The notes under the pieces are model-generated. The model did no database searches. It was not told the origin of the DNA and saw only the letters and a program-made list of their open reading frames with translations. From Branchipolynoe longqiensis (Eukaryota; Annelida; Polychaeta; Phyllodocida; Polynoidae), in the NCBI GenBank assembly GCA_030323885.1, contig CM059200.1:2797729-2861728 (forward strand): DNA of 64,000 bases, read 5' to 3'. Position numbers and translations under genes: made by a program. This document shows, one piece after another, positions 1-11,689 of the stretch (positions are counted from its first letter, which is position 1; every line of letters starts with the position of its first letter).

Positions 1-4
1 TTGT

Positions 5-42
5 GTATGCCATTGGTTTGATGCGGCCGGGGTTGGAACCCA
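5..42 (-). mobile_element. SINE-1 remnant (tRNA-like head)
   Basis: Minus-strand copy of the end of the SINE-1 tRNA-like head: a B-box-like stretch followed by the family's GAGTCAAACCAATGAC-type junction. The rest is lost against the TG repeat. Confidence 0.5.
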
Positions 43-74
43 CACAGTGCATGTGTGTGCGGGTGTATTTCGGG

Positions 75-78
<4 letters not shown>

Positions 79-127
<49 letters not shown>

Positions 128-143
128 TGTGTGTGTGTGTGTT
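79..143. repeat. (GT)n microsatellite
   Basis: Nearly pure GT dinucleotide run with one AT interruption. It separates two SINE-1 fragments. Confidence 0.95.
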
Positions 144-187
144 TGTGTGGAGGTAGGGATAGTTGTGTGTATGGGTGTGACTAGGAA

Positions 188-298
188 GTGACAAGTATCA
201 ATTTTGTAAGTCATTGGTTTGACTCGACCTGGGGATGGAACTACCGACCTTCTGCATGAGAAGCCTGCGCTCTACCGATTCGGCCGCCGCGTCCGGCA
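188..298 (-). mobile_element. SINE-1 fragment, type A head
   Basis: Read on the minus strand it has the type A head (GGCCGAATCGGTAGAGCGCA), an imperfect B box, then the AAATTGATACTTGTC body start. The 3' two thirds are absent. The head abuts the 17-bp minisatellite. Confidence 0.75.
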
Positions 299-344
299 AA
301 ACATTGATCAAATATGTATATGGACACGAATGACTAGAGGCGGA

Positions 345-3300
345 GCACTACAAGTACACTACAGCACAGATACAACTACAACTTGTACAAGTGTACAACA
401 ACTACGAGAGTACAAATGCACTGATAGAAGTGTCACACTGCAAGCACAGCAACTACAAGTGTACCACTACAGGCGAACCACAGCTACAAGTGTACCACTA
501 CAGGCGAACCACAGCTACAAGTGTACCACTACAAGTGTGACACAGCTACAAGTGTACCACTATAATCGAACCACAGCTACAAGTGTACCACAGCTACAAG
601 TGTACAACAACTACGAGAGTACAAATGCACTGATAGAAGTGTCACACTGCAAGCACAGCAACTACAAGTGTACCACTACAGGCGAACCACAGCTACAAGT
701 GTGCCATTACAAGTGTACCACTACAAGTGTGACAGAGCTACAAGTGTACCACTATAATGGAACCACAGCTACAAGTGTACCACAGCTACAAGTGTACAAC
801 AACTACGAGAGTACAAATGCACCGATAGAAGTGTCACACTGCAAGCACAACAACTACAAGTGTACCACTACAGGCGAACCACAGCTAGAAGTGTGCCATT
901 ACAAGTGTACCACTACAAGTGTGACACAGCTACAAGTGTACCACTATAATGGAACCACAGCTACAAGTGTACCACAGCTACAAGTGTACAACAACTACGA
1001 GAGTACAAATGCACCAATAGAAGTGTCACACTGCAAGCACAACAACTACAAGTGTACCACTACAGGCGAACCACAGCTACAAGTGTGCCATTACAAGTGT
1101 ACCACTACAAGTGTGACACAGCTACAAGTGTACCACTATAATGGAACCACAGCTACAAGTGTACCACAGCTACAAGCGTACAACAACTACGAGAGTACAC
1201 ATGCACCGATAGAAGTGTCACACTGCAAGCACAACAACAACAAGTGTACCACTACAGGCGAACCACAGCTACAAGTGTGCCATTACAAGTGTACCACTAC
1301 AAGTGTGACACAGCTACAAGTGTACCATTATAATGGAACCACAGCTACAACTGTACCACAGCTACAAGTGTACAACAACTACGAGAGTACAAATGCACTG
1401 ATAGAAGTGTCACACTGCAAGCACCACAACTACAAGTGTACCACTACAGGTGAACCACAGCTACAAGAGTGCCATTACAAGTGTACCACTACAAGTGTGA
1501 CACAGCTACAAGTGTACAACCAGAAGTGTACCACAGCTACAAGTGTACCACAGCTACAAGTGTACCACAGCTACAAGTGTACCACAGCTACAAGTGAACC
1601 ACTACAGGCGAACCACAGCTACAAGAGTCCCATTACAAGTGTACCACAGCTACAAGTGTACCACAGCTACAAGTGTACCATAGCTACAAGTGTACCACAG
1701 GTACAAGTGTACCACAGCTACAAGTGTACCACAGCTACAAGTGTACCAATATAAGGGAACCACAGCTACAAGTGTACCGTAGCTAAATTAAGGGAACCAC
1801 TATAAGGGAACCACAGCTACAAGTGTACCACAGCTACACATGTACCACCACAAGTGTCCCACTACAATTGTACCATGGCTACATGTGTACCACTACAAGG
1901 GTACCACAGCTACAAGTGTACCACAGCTACAAGTGTACCACAGCTACAAGTGTACCAATATAAGGGAACCACAGCTACAAGTGTACCACAGCTAAATTAA
2001 GGGAACCACTATAAGGGAACCACAGCTACAAGTGTACCACAGCTAAATTAAGGGAACCACTATAAGGGAACCACAGCTATAAGTGTACCACAGCTACATG
2101 TGTACCACTACAAGTGTACCACTGCTACATGTGTACCACTACAAGTGTACCACAGCTACAAATGTACCACCACTACAAGTGTACCACAGATAAAAGTGTA
2201 CCACAGCTACAAGTGTACCATAGCTACAAGTGTACCACAGCTACAAGTGTACCACAGCTACAAGTGTACCATAGCTACAAGTGTACCATAGCTACAAGTG
2301 TACCACAGCTACAAGTGTACCACAGCTACAAGTGTACCACAGCTACAAGTGTACCAATATAAGGGAACCACAGCTACAAGTGTACCACAGCTAAATTAAG
2401 GGAACCACTATAAGGGAACCACAGCTACAAGTGTACCACAGCTAAATTAAGGGAACCACTATAAGGGAACCACAGCTATAAGTGTACCACAGCTACATGT
2501 GTACCACTACAAGTGTACCACTGCTACATGTGTAGCCACTACAAGTGTACCACAGCTACAAATGTACCACCACTACAAGTGTACCACAGCTACAAATGTA
2601 GCACCACTACAAGTGTACCACAGATAAAAGTGTACCACAGCTACAAGTGTACCATAGCTACAAGTGTACCACAGCTACAAGTGTACCACAGCTACAAGTG
2701 TACCACAGCTACAAGTGTACCATAGCTACAAGTGTACCATAGCTACAAGTGTACCACAGCTACAAGTGTACCACAGCTACAAGTGTACCACAGCTACAAG
2801 TGTACCAATATAAGGGAACCACAGCTACAAGTGTACCACAGCTAAATTAAGGGAACCACTATAAGGGAACCACAGCTACAAGTGTACCACAGCTAAATTA
2901 AGGGAAACCACTATAAGGGAACCACAGCTATAAGTGTACCACAGCTACATGTGTACCACTACAAGTGTACCACTGCTACATGTGTAGCCACTACAAGTGT
3001 ACCACAGCTACAAATGTACCACCACTACAAGTGTACCACAGCTACAAATGTAGCACCACTACAAGTGTACCACAGATAAAAGTGTACCACAGCTACAAGT
3101 GTACCATAGCTACAAGTGTACCACAGCTACAAGTGTACCACAGCTACAAGTGTACCACAGCTACAAGTGTACCATAGCTACAAGTGTACCATAGCTACAA
3201 GTGTACCACAGCTACAAGTGTACCACAGCTACAAGTGTACCACAGCTACAAGTGTACCAATATAAGGGAACCACAGCTACAAGTGTACCACAGCTAAATT

Positions 3301-3612
3301 AAGGGAACCACTATAAGGGAACCACAGCTACAAGTGTACCACAGCTAAATTAAGGGAACCACTATAAGGGAACCACAGCTACAAGTGTACCACAGCTACA
3401 CGTGTACCACCACAAGTGTTCCACTACAAGTGTACCACTGCTACATGTGTACCACTACAAGTGTACCACATCTACAAATGTACCACCTCTACAAGTGTAC
3501 CACAGCTACAAGTGTACCACTACAAGTGCACCACTACAATTGCACCACTAGAAATGTACCACCACTACAAGTCTACCACTACAAGTCTACTACAGCTACA
3601 AGTGTTCCACTA
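345..3612. repeat. 17-bp minisatellite with higher-order repeats
   Basis: The basic unit is TACCACAGCTACAAGTG, repeated for about 3.3 kb. The left part is organised into 192-bp higher-order units: ACTACGAGAG recurs at 610, 802, 994, 1186 and 1378. The right part has a 452-bp unit (CTGCTACATG at 2521 and 2973). The 511-residue ORF at 219-1754 stays open because the unit lacks stops and 192 is a multiple of 3. I do not regard it as a gene. Confidence 0.95.
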
Positions 3613-3745
3613 CAAATGTATCACTACCAGCATCACACCACCACCATCAACACCAACACCATCACCATCACCAACACCAACCCCAACCCCAACCCCACCA
3701 CCACCACCACCAACACCATCACCACCACCACCATCACCAACACAG
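3613..3745. repeat. (CCA/CAC/ATC)n trinucleotide-rich tract
   Basis: ACCACCATCAACACC-type low-complexity tract adjoining the 17-bp array. ORFs across it on both strands are simple-repeat artefacts. Confidence 0.9.
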
Positions 3746-4624
3746 ACATCAGGCATGTTGGTGTTCAGGTAACCGTCTAACAGTAGTAGCACTCCGCAGT
3801 CCCTGCACCATCACAGCCTCCCTCCGACACAGGACAGCTGTGACCGTTCCACTCGGCTGCACACGGCCCGACACAGTCACAAACAGGACGACAACAACAT
3901 GCACATGCTAGACTTGCTGGTCGGACTCCACACCTCGTCCACACCTCTTCTATCACCGCTCCAGTGCCGGTTTCCCCCTTGATCATGTCTGAAAAGAGTT
4001 CCTGCAGTGGGAGCCGGCCAGCTTTTCACCTTCTACCTCTTACCCGGTCCGTGTCTCCAGTTCGCTGACTGGTCACCAGAAGGCAAGGAGGCATGGCCCT
4101 TTGACTCAACTCTCCTCACTTCTCTTTCCTGTATACTACCATTTCTTTTTTTTCTGTCGGGTTTACTCCTCCCCCTGATCAAGGAGTTGTTTGCTTGTGT
4201 GGGGGCCTTTTCCTTTTTCACTGTTTTGCTTTCGACCTTCTTTCTGCAGATCCCACCTTTCCCGCTCCCTTCCTCCTAACCCATCGGTGACTGGACATGA
4301 GTGCACTGCAAAAATCAAACAAGAGAGAGAGACGGTGCCTCTTCAACGACTTGTCGTTATTGTTGTAAAGAACTCCCCGCTTCTACAACCACCTCCCCAG
4401 AAGTTTACTCTTCAACCAAAAAATGGAACGATTTATCGGTATCGTTTTCTAATGATGCAGTCCTGCAGCCTGTAACCAATAGGTTACGAACCACCCATCA
4501 AGTCAAGTCAAGTGCACATACTACTACTAGTCCTAGTATTACCACTGCTCTCACTCCTTCCTCCAGGGAGCGATGTGTGTACCGACACACCTGCACTTTT
4601 CCCCGGCAGCTGCTGGAGGGAGGG
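3746..4624. other. Unclassified mostly unique sequence
   Basis: No recognisable gene or repeat. Short ORFs (for example 4007-4279) show no domain and overlap ORFs on the other strand. Confidence 0.5.
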
Positions 4625-5289
4625 TGGGTCTGTGTGCGTGTGTATGTGTGTGCATATGTGTACGTATTTGTGTGCGTGTATATATGTGTATATGTACTAT
4701 GTATGTATGTATGTATGTATGTATGTATGTATGTATGTATGTATGTATGTATGTATGTATGTATGTATGTATGTATGTATGTATGTATATGCATGTGTGC
4801 GCGTGTGTATCTGTGTGTGCATGTGTATATGTGTGTGTGGGAATGTAAGTGTATGCAAGTAGGTGTGTGCATGCGCGTATGCACGTGCGTGTGTAATCAT
4901 GTGCGGATGTGTGCGTTTGTGTGTATGTGTGGGTGTGGATGTATGTGTGTGCATGTGTATGTGTGTGCATGTGTATGTGTGTATATGTATGTGTGTATAT
5001 ACGTATGTTAGTGTATGTGTGTTTGTATGTATGTGTCTATGTGTGTATATATGTGTGCGTTAGTGTATGTGTGTATATCTGTGTATATATATTTTTGTCT
5101 ATGTGTGTATATATGCGTGTGTCAGTGTATGTTAGTGTATGTGTGTGTATGTGTGTATAAGTATTTGTCTATGTGTGTGTATATATGTGTGTATGTGTGT
5201 ATATATGTATTTGTCTATGTGTGTGTTTATATGTGTGCATATGTGTGTGTATGTGCATGTGTGTGTTTGTGTGTATGTGTGTATACGTA
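4625..5289. repeat. TG-rich and (ATGT)n microsatellite block
   Basis: An alternating purine-pyrimidine tract dominated by TG, with a pure (ATGT)n core at about 4699-4790. Cys/Val/Tyr-rich and His/Thr-rich ORFs here are shadows of the repeat. Confidence 0.9.
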
Positions 5290-5472
5290 TTGTCATGGGG
5301 GTGATGAAAATGGGAAATATTGCACCTAGAGCGGGACTCGAACCCACATCTCTTTGCATTCCGGGCCAGTGTGCTAACCATTACACCACCTAGGCTCCCT
5401 GATATCAACATACTACCCATGCCTACCTGTCTATGCGACTCCTTGCCTGAGAGGTCAGTGCAGACCACTACA
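5290..5472 (-). mobile_element. SINE-3 copy
   Basis: The minus strand carries the SINE-3 tRNA-like head (CCTAGGTGGTGTAATGGTTA, GAGTCCCGCTCTAGG) and the following ATATTTCCCATTTTCATCAC stretch. The same family forms the array at 60158-61310. This copy interrupts the TG block. Confidence 0.8.
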
Positions 5473-5695
5473 GTATTTGTCTATGTGTGTGCATATATAT
5501 GTATGTGTTAACATGTGTGTGTTTGTGGGTATGTGTGTATACGTATTTGTCTATGTGTGTGTATATATGTGTACATTAGTGTATGTGTCTGCATGTGTGT
5601 GTTTATGTGTACGTGTGTATACATATTTGTCTATGTGCGTGTATATATGTGTGCGTTAGTGTATGTCTGCGTGTATGTGTGGGTTTGTGTGCGTA
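5473..5695. repeat. TG-rich tract, continued
   Basis: Same TG/TATG composition as 4625-5289, resuming after the SINE-3 copy. The SINE therefore inserted into a pre-existing tract. Confidence 0.85.
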
Positions 5696-5845
5696 TTGGA
5701 AACGAGTCGATAGGGAGTGGGATGCGGCCACACTGCGCTGCTCGCCTGTCTGCCAACCACATAGGGGCTGTAATTAGTTGCAGTGCGGGATGCCTCCGGT
5801 TCCGCAGCAGCACCACCACTTAGCCAGGCGACCTGCACACCTGGG

Positions 5846-6363
5846 TGAGGGGGGGGGGGGGGGGGGGGTCAGTGGAAGCGCCCTCTGGGAGGAAGAGCGG
5901 GAGGGAGGGGGAGGGGGGTAGGGGGGAAGGGGGAAGAGGGGAGGGGGAGGAGGGGGAGGGGAGAGGAGGGATGAGGGGAGGGGAGAGGAGGGGGGGAGAG
6001 GGGAGGGGGGAGGGGAGGGGGAGGGGAGGGGAGAGGAGAGGGGAGGGGAGGAGGAGCGGAGGAGAGGGGAGCGGAGGGGAGGGGAGGAGAGGGGAGGGGG
6101 AGGGGAGGAGAGGAGAGGAGAGGAGAGGGGAGAGGAGGGATGAGGCGAGGGGAGAGGAGGGAGGAAAGGGGAGGGGACGGGAGGGGAGTGGAGGGGAGGG
6201 AGGGGACGGGAGGGGGAGGGGAGGGGAGGGCAGGGGGAGGGGGAGGGCAGGGGAGGGGAGGGGAGGGGAGAGGAGGGATGAGGGGGGAGGGATGAGGGGG
6301 GAGGGATGAGGGGGGAGGGGAGGAAAGGGGAGGGGACGGGAGGGAAGGGGAGGGGGGAGGGGA
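5846..6363 (+). repeat. G-rich polypurine tract
   Basis: About 500 bp of almost uninterrupted A/G with GGGG runs every few bases (GGGAGGGGAGG motifs) and an initial run of about 20 G. It has potential for G-quadruplex and triplex DNA. Pro/Ser-rich ORFs on the minus strand are artefacts. Confidence 0.95.
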
Positions 6364-6364
6364 T

Positions 6365-6905
6365 AACGATGATAACTGTGGTCAGACAATCATGACACCT
6401 GTGGGCAGACAAATAACTATGAACAACCAATATGGTAACTGTATGCAGACAACCTTAACAAGAACGAGCAGACAACTACCATGACAACTGTGAGCGGACA
6501 AATATAATAACTATGAGCAGACAACCAAGCCAATTGTGACAACTATGAACAGACAACTATAACAACTATGAGAAGACAACTGTGGCAACTGTGAACAGAC
6601 AACTGTGACAACTGTGAACACACAACTATGAGAAGACAACTGTGACAACTGTGACCAGACAACTATGAGAAGACACCTGTGACCAGACAACTATGAGAAG
6701 ACAACTGTGACAACTGTGAACAGACAACTATAACAACTATGACTGGGCAGACAACTGTGACAACTATAAGCAGGCAACTATAATTGTGAACAAACAAATA
6801 TAATAACTACGAGCAGACAACTCCAATAACTGTGAGCAGACAACTGTGACAATGATCAGACAACCATGACAACCGTGACCTGCTAACTACGGTAACTACC
6901 ACTAA
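6365..6905. repeat. Degenerate ACAACTGTGA minisatellite
   Basis: Irregular tandem copies of CAGACAACTGTGACAACTAT-like units of about 11-14 bp. Copies diverge towards the right end. Confidence 0.85.
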
Positions 6906-7215
6906 ACAAACATGGCGCCTGTTGCCAGATAAGCAGAGCAACGGTGACCCACCATTCATGGCTGCTAAGAGCAGACAACCAGGGATGATATGCTCCGTGA
7001 TATGAAACATATATTTGCACAGGGTAACCCAAACACAATTCACAAAAGTGAGCTACGTAAAGCACGGCACAGATATCTCGACTATCTAAAACTCCCGACG
7101 GGACGACGCCAAGACCGCCCGACCCGATACGACTCCCGACTAAAGACTGAATAACGGGTGAGAATACACATATATATATATCCCGACTCCTAAAGACTGG
7201 GGTGCTCACATATGA

Positions 7216-7295
7216 AGATTCCCATGGAGGAGATCGAGAGTTCGGTTACCAGTCGAGTCAAACCAATGACGTACAAAATTGATACTTTGTAAAAT
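7216..7295 (+). mobile_element. SINE-1 remnant
   Basis: A degraded head (GGAGATCGAGAGTTCGG) followed by the diagnostic AGTCAAACCAATGACGTA and AAATTGATACTT body start. Truncated on both sides. Confidence 0.55.
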
Positions 7296-8015
7296 TCTCC
7301 GATTAAGTATGTAGTGGGTATCAATATGGCTGAATGGGAAACAGTACTCCCTTTATAATGCTCGCACCGGGGGAGGGAAGAGGTGCACCTTTAATCAGGA
7401 TTCCTCCCCCTTATCTCGCCCAGCCACACGGTCACCGCATGATGTGTGGTAATCCCACAATAGCTGGGTAGTGGCCAGGGCTGGGTGGGAGGGGAGGGGG
7501 GTGGGGGGGGGGGAGGTGATGAAGGCAGCCAATGAGGAGATATGTTAGGGAGGGATCATGCGGGCTAGGAATGACTGAGGTGCATGGGTGTAATACTAAT
7601 ACTAATACTAGTAATAGCCAATAAGGAGGTCGGTATCATCCACACTTGTATGTATCTAAAAACCTTATATAACTGAATAAAACTAAGTATTCAGTCTTCT
7701 GCTGGCTGGTGCTGAACTCGGATCGTGGGTTGTGTTAACTTTGGGGTAAGCTCTAAGGTAGGCTCCATAGAAACTAGAAGAGAGAGAAGGGGAGTTCTGA
7801 ACCGTACGCACTAAGGAGGATATCGGGGCAGTATAGCCCTGTTAGGCAGTACAGCCAATGACATGGGAGGCCATAATGAAAAGAGCCATAACTCTGTGTG
7901 CCACCTAGCGGGACCGGCCATCAATAACTTTCGAAACCCCGCATAAATGCGGGGGCCCGCAAACATAGTATTTCATAACTTGTCACTTCCTAGCCAGGCG
8001 CTCAGCATAAAGCTA
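7296..8015. other. Unclassified region, possible solo LTR remnant
   Basis: Mostly unique. About 7545-7735 has an LTR-like order: a TGTTAGG start, a TATATAA box near 7667, an AATAAA signal near 7676, then GTGTTAACT. No primer-binding site or target duplication could be confirmed. A short hairpin CCCCGCAT-AA-ATGCGGGG lies near 7938. A short SINE-1 body fragment (GTCACTTCCTAGCCAGGCGC) sits at about 7981-8008. Confidence 0.35.
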
Positions 8016-8024
8016 GGGACAGAC

Positions 8025-8432
8025 TAGATAAAGGATTCACCCGGTACTCGCAGTACACGGGTGAACGACAACGTAGTCTAAATACGGGCGAAAATAGCTT
8101 TAGTATGGAACAGGGAGTAGAATGCCTGCCTCCAGTATCAAATGGATACTTATATAGGCACAGAGTTGGTGAAATGGGAGAGAATGCAAAAAGACAAGAT
8201 GGCGGCCGCAGAACGCCATCGATTTCACTTTTAAATCTTATTAAACTAGATATTATATTATATTTTTCAACTCAAAGGTAGCGGGCTATCAATAAGACAT
8301 ATGTAAAGAATAATTGTTGCTTCTTAGATTGTGAAATTAGGCTCTCAATTCTTTTACCCGCATTTTCGACCGTTTTTATATAGGGTTGGTATTGACCTGT
8401 GTACTGCGAGTACCGGGTGAATCCTTTATCTA
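8025..8432. mobile_element. Mutator-like MITE, 408 bp
   Basis: The ends are inverted repeats of 34 bp without a mismatch, starting TAGATAAAGGATTCACCCGG. The 9-bp sequence GGGACAGAC lies immediately outside both ends (8016-8024 and 8433-8441). A 9-bp target duplication with long TIRs is typical of the Mutator/MULE superfamily. There is no ORF, so it is non-autonomous. The interior is AT-rich. The perfect TIRs suggest a fairly recent insertion. Confidence 0.85.
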
Positions 8433-8445
8433 GGGACAGACAAGA

Positions 8446-8575
8446 CTTTACCCAACTTGACTTTACCCGACTTGAGTAAAGTAGGGCAAAGTGAAGTCGG
8501 GTAAAGTGAAGTCGGGTAAAGTGAAGTCGGGTAAAGTGAAGTTGGGTAAAGTCAAGTCTGGTAAAGTTAAGTTTA
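8446..8575. repeat. 15-bp tandem repeat
   Basis: Six to eight copies of GTAAAGTGAAGTCGG and close variants directly beside the MITE's right target duplication. Confidence 0.85.
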
Positions 8576-9196
8576 TTTGTATTTCAGGGAGGAAAAAACA
8601 ATGACAAATGGCAATTTCAGACTAATTATATCAGTGGGGACAGTTTAATGGAATTCAAAGCTTTTCAAGACTAATTTCCTACCTGGTAAGAATGGATCTC
8701 AGTGGCCAGGCCCTTGAAAGTTGAACAAGCACCCTAGCATGGATCCTGTGCCTTGCCTCGCTCCCCCCTCCCCCCTTGTCCCCCCCCCCCCATCACTGAA
8801 TTGCTTACCTCACCTGTACTGTAATAGCAGCACAGTTTTTGCAGCGACCCACCATCTTATATTAGCCCATAACACTGAACTCATTATGGCTAACTCACTA
8901 ACACACTAACCCCTTCATAATCTAGTAATATGCCCTACCTAAGTACCCACTGATCTACCTATTTACAATGTAATGTAAAACACCAGTGCCTTGGCACTGA
9001 AAAAAATTATATTCTGATGAATAAACAGTTTTACCAACAACAACAAATTACCCAAAATAGTTTAAATTCAAGGATTTTCAAGGCCTTGAAATGAGGCAAA
9101 TGAAGGTTTCCAGACCCCCTAAGAACCCTGTCAGGAAAGCGTAAAATCAGCCACGACAGGCGCTTGATGACTTAGTTCAGGGCAGCGTAAAGAGAA
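8576..9196. other. Unclassified unique sequence
   Basis: No supported gene. A C-rich run lies near 8760-8790. The short ORF at 8721-8909 has no recognisable domain. Confidence 0.5.
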
Positions 9197-9530
9197 CGCT
9201 TAGTTTGTTTATTGGGGTTATAAGTCCTAGCCACATCTAATGTCATATCAGGACGGATACCGGCTTGTGACAGTGCACTTGTGACGACTTTATAGTGTTG
9301 CCCCACTGGAAGACCAGGCCACTGGCACCATTGAACTGATATCCCACTCAGTCACCTTATCCTGAGACTGAGCTGATCAGTCCTTGCCATATCCTAATAA
9401 TGCCCAGCGCCAGGCTAGGTAGTGACAAGTATCAATTGTGTAAGTCATTGATTTGACTCATCTGGGACTCGTGTGCTTGACCTTCCGCACACGAAACCTG
9501 CGCTCTGCCGATTTGGCCACCGCGTCTCGT
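9197..9530 (-). mobile_element. SINE-1, near full length, type A head
   Basis: Minus strand: tRNA-like type A head with A and B boxes, body (GATATCAGTTCAATGGTGCC, CAGTGGGGCAACACTATAAA) and the conserved GATATGACATTAGATGTGGC 3' domain. A common SINE plan is a tRNA-derived promoter, a body and a tail shared with a LINE. The LINE partner is not identified here. Confidence 0.85.
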
Positions 9531-9734
9531 GTGAAAAGCTCAGCATGATTCCACTGCACATGCCACGACACCTGCACCTGTTACCTGTTGGGCTCCCCGA
9601 ACTGTCGGCCGGGGTCCTCCACACTCTTACCGAACAGGTGTCGTGTTTTGGCCAGCCCACCACATTAAGGATCCGGTCACGTGATTGAAACAGGTGTATT
9701 CTATAAATAGACAACTTAACGAAACTGATTGCGA

Positions 9735-10083
9735 ACTAATGGTTGGTAGTTGAAGCTTTGCATCCGGGCAACATCTAGGGTCATATCAGGACAGATACCG
9801 ACTTGTGACAGTGCACACTCATTGCAATTTTATAGTGTTGCCTCACTGGGAGACCAGGCTGCCAGCACCATGACCTGATATCCCACTCAGTCAGATTATC
9901 CTGACATGGAGCGAACCAGTCCTTTCCCTATCCTAATAATGCTGAGTGCCTGGCTCGGAAGCGACAAGTATAAAATTTTACGTCATTGGTTTTACTCGCC
10001 CAGGGTTCCAACCAGTGTGTTTGAATCCCATGATCTATGAAAACGGGAGACGGACGCTCAACTCATTCGGCCATCCCGTCCGG
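9735..10083 (-). mobile_element. SINE-1, near full length, type B head
   Basis: Same body and tail as the neighbouring copy but with the other head type: GACGGGATGGCCGAATGAGT followed by TGAGCGTCCGTCTCCCG. It lies about 200 bp from the preceding copy in the same orientation. Confidence 0.85.
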
Positions 10084-10239
10084 TGAGAACTGCCGAGACG
10101 CATACATGGATATATCCACGTTTACTGGGTTCTCCCTCAAATATCAAGATTCTGTTTACAGGTACGAAAGGGATATATGCAGAATCACATATATATGCGA
10201 TAAGTCATAGCTAATTGACCCCTACTTACACAGAACACG

Positions 10240-10555
10240 GCGGCTGAATTGCTAAAAATGCAAACACCCTAGCCTTTTTGAGGGCAGCTGGACTGTACCA
10301 CCTCATATAGTTTACTAAATAGATTCTATCAATTATTAATAAAACTTTTCTTTTTCTACAGGAATTTGTTTCCCTTGACCACAAATATATGATTGTGAGC
10401 TTTCTAATTTAATGAGTGTCTATTGGCACATAATTGATTGTCTGCTTTTACATGTAAAAGCGATGGTTTGAACAAAAAACAAACATTTCTTGCCGTGAAT
10501 ATAGCCTATGCTGCCGACACGGCGTAAAGCAACCATCAATCAATCAATCAATCAG
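10240..10555 (-). mobile_element. Dispersed 300-bp repeat with (ATTG)n tail
   Basis: The reverse complement of this segment reappears at 47217-47520, sharing CAATTATGTGCCAATAGACA, TATATGAGGTGGTACAGTCC and a tetranucleotide tail (CAATCAATCAATCAATC here). The simple tail suggests a SINE-like or LINE-derived retroposon. No promoter boxes were recognised. Confidence 0.7.
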
Positions 10556-10640
10556 CTAAGAATGCAGGCTTCCCATGCAGAAGGTCAGCAGTTTGAATCT
10601 CAGCTGAGTCAAACCAATTGTAAAATATTCAGATATTCGG
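10556..10640 (+). mobile_element. SINE-1 head remnant
   Basis: Plus-strand fragment: GCAGGCTTCCCATGCAGAAG, a degraded B box and GAGTCAAACCAAT. The body is missing. Confidence 0.6.
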
Positions 10641-11664
10641 TATAGGGGGGAATGCAAATGTTCTATTACTGATCGGTGTACATGACCAGGCGCATGTATG
10701 TAGATGGGTTATTCTCCAAAACTGGGCAGCACATATTTGGTCTCCATGTTACGATGCTGATAATTAAGTCTTTGTTTATTGATAGCAAGTCAAATAAGTA
10801 TTGCAGCCTCTATCTATTAGGTATGTTAGCAGTCCTACATGTATTGAATTTATCCCACAAAGATATCAAAATGATAAGTGTATCATTTTGAGCTAGAGTG
10901 AAAATGTGAAAATTTACACATTTACACTATACATGTAGCCAAACTTTTTTCAACTTATTTTTCAACTTTTTTCTTGTAAGTCATAACCTTGTCTGCTTAA
11001 AAGTCATCAAGACAATCTTGTTTGACTATGTTGTATATGTTAAAATGAGATTCTGGGTGTGTCTTTGATTTTCATGTTACACGAGTGATATTAATGTATT
11101 GCTCGATTTGTATAAGATCTAATTCAAAAAGTGAAATTAATTTTTTTCAACTCTGACATATGCACAACATGCATACCTTCATAGGACATTGTTTGGAAGG
11201 ATTTTTGCTATTATTTGGAAGGTTTTCACTTTTGGTTTCCATGTCACACTTTGGTGCCCAGTTTTAGAGAATGACCCATATATATATGTATGGGTTGGTG
11301 GTGCCTGAGTGGGATGTAAATAGACATAGTGGTGCTGGAAGGTCTGGGTGTGATTGCACTCAGGGCCTACCCCCTCTGCTGGGATAGGGATCACCACACT
11401 CAAAGGTCAAAGTTGGTGGTGGTCATGGGGCCATACAGCTTGTGGTGGTGGGCAGACCACTGGTATCCATGGGGACCAGGAATGCTGGATCCCTATTGGT
11501 AGGGCCATGAATGCTTGTTTCCCATTGGGGGAAAGGGGTGGTGGGGTGATACTCTACAATGAACCCATCTAACCATATAAATAATAAACCAGAGGGCTGG
11601 ACTCTCTCTTCTTTACACTTTATACTCTTCCTTTCTCTTTGTGTGTATTGATTTCACCATAGCC
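10641..11664. other. Unclassified, AT-rich then mixed sequence
   Basis: No supported gene. Short ORFs (10676-10891 and 11354-11572) lack recognisable domains. The end near 11578-11660 has TATAAATAATAAA and a pyrimidine tract, which is LTR-like but unsupported. Confidence 0.45.
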
Positions 11665-11689
11665 TGCCGACACAGCCACAGATTCGAGC

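Noticed and set aside
219..1754. 511-residue ORF as a repeat protein gene
   Set aside because: It is fully explained by the 17-bp minisatellite and its 192-bp period, and no independent coding signal is seen.
4498..4884. His/Thr-rich minus ORFs across the ATGT tract
   Set aside because: Simple-repeat translation.
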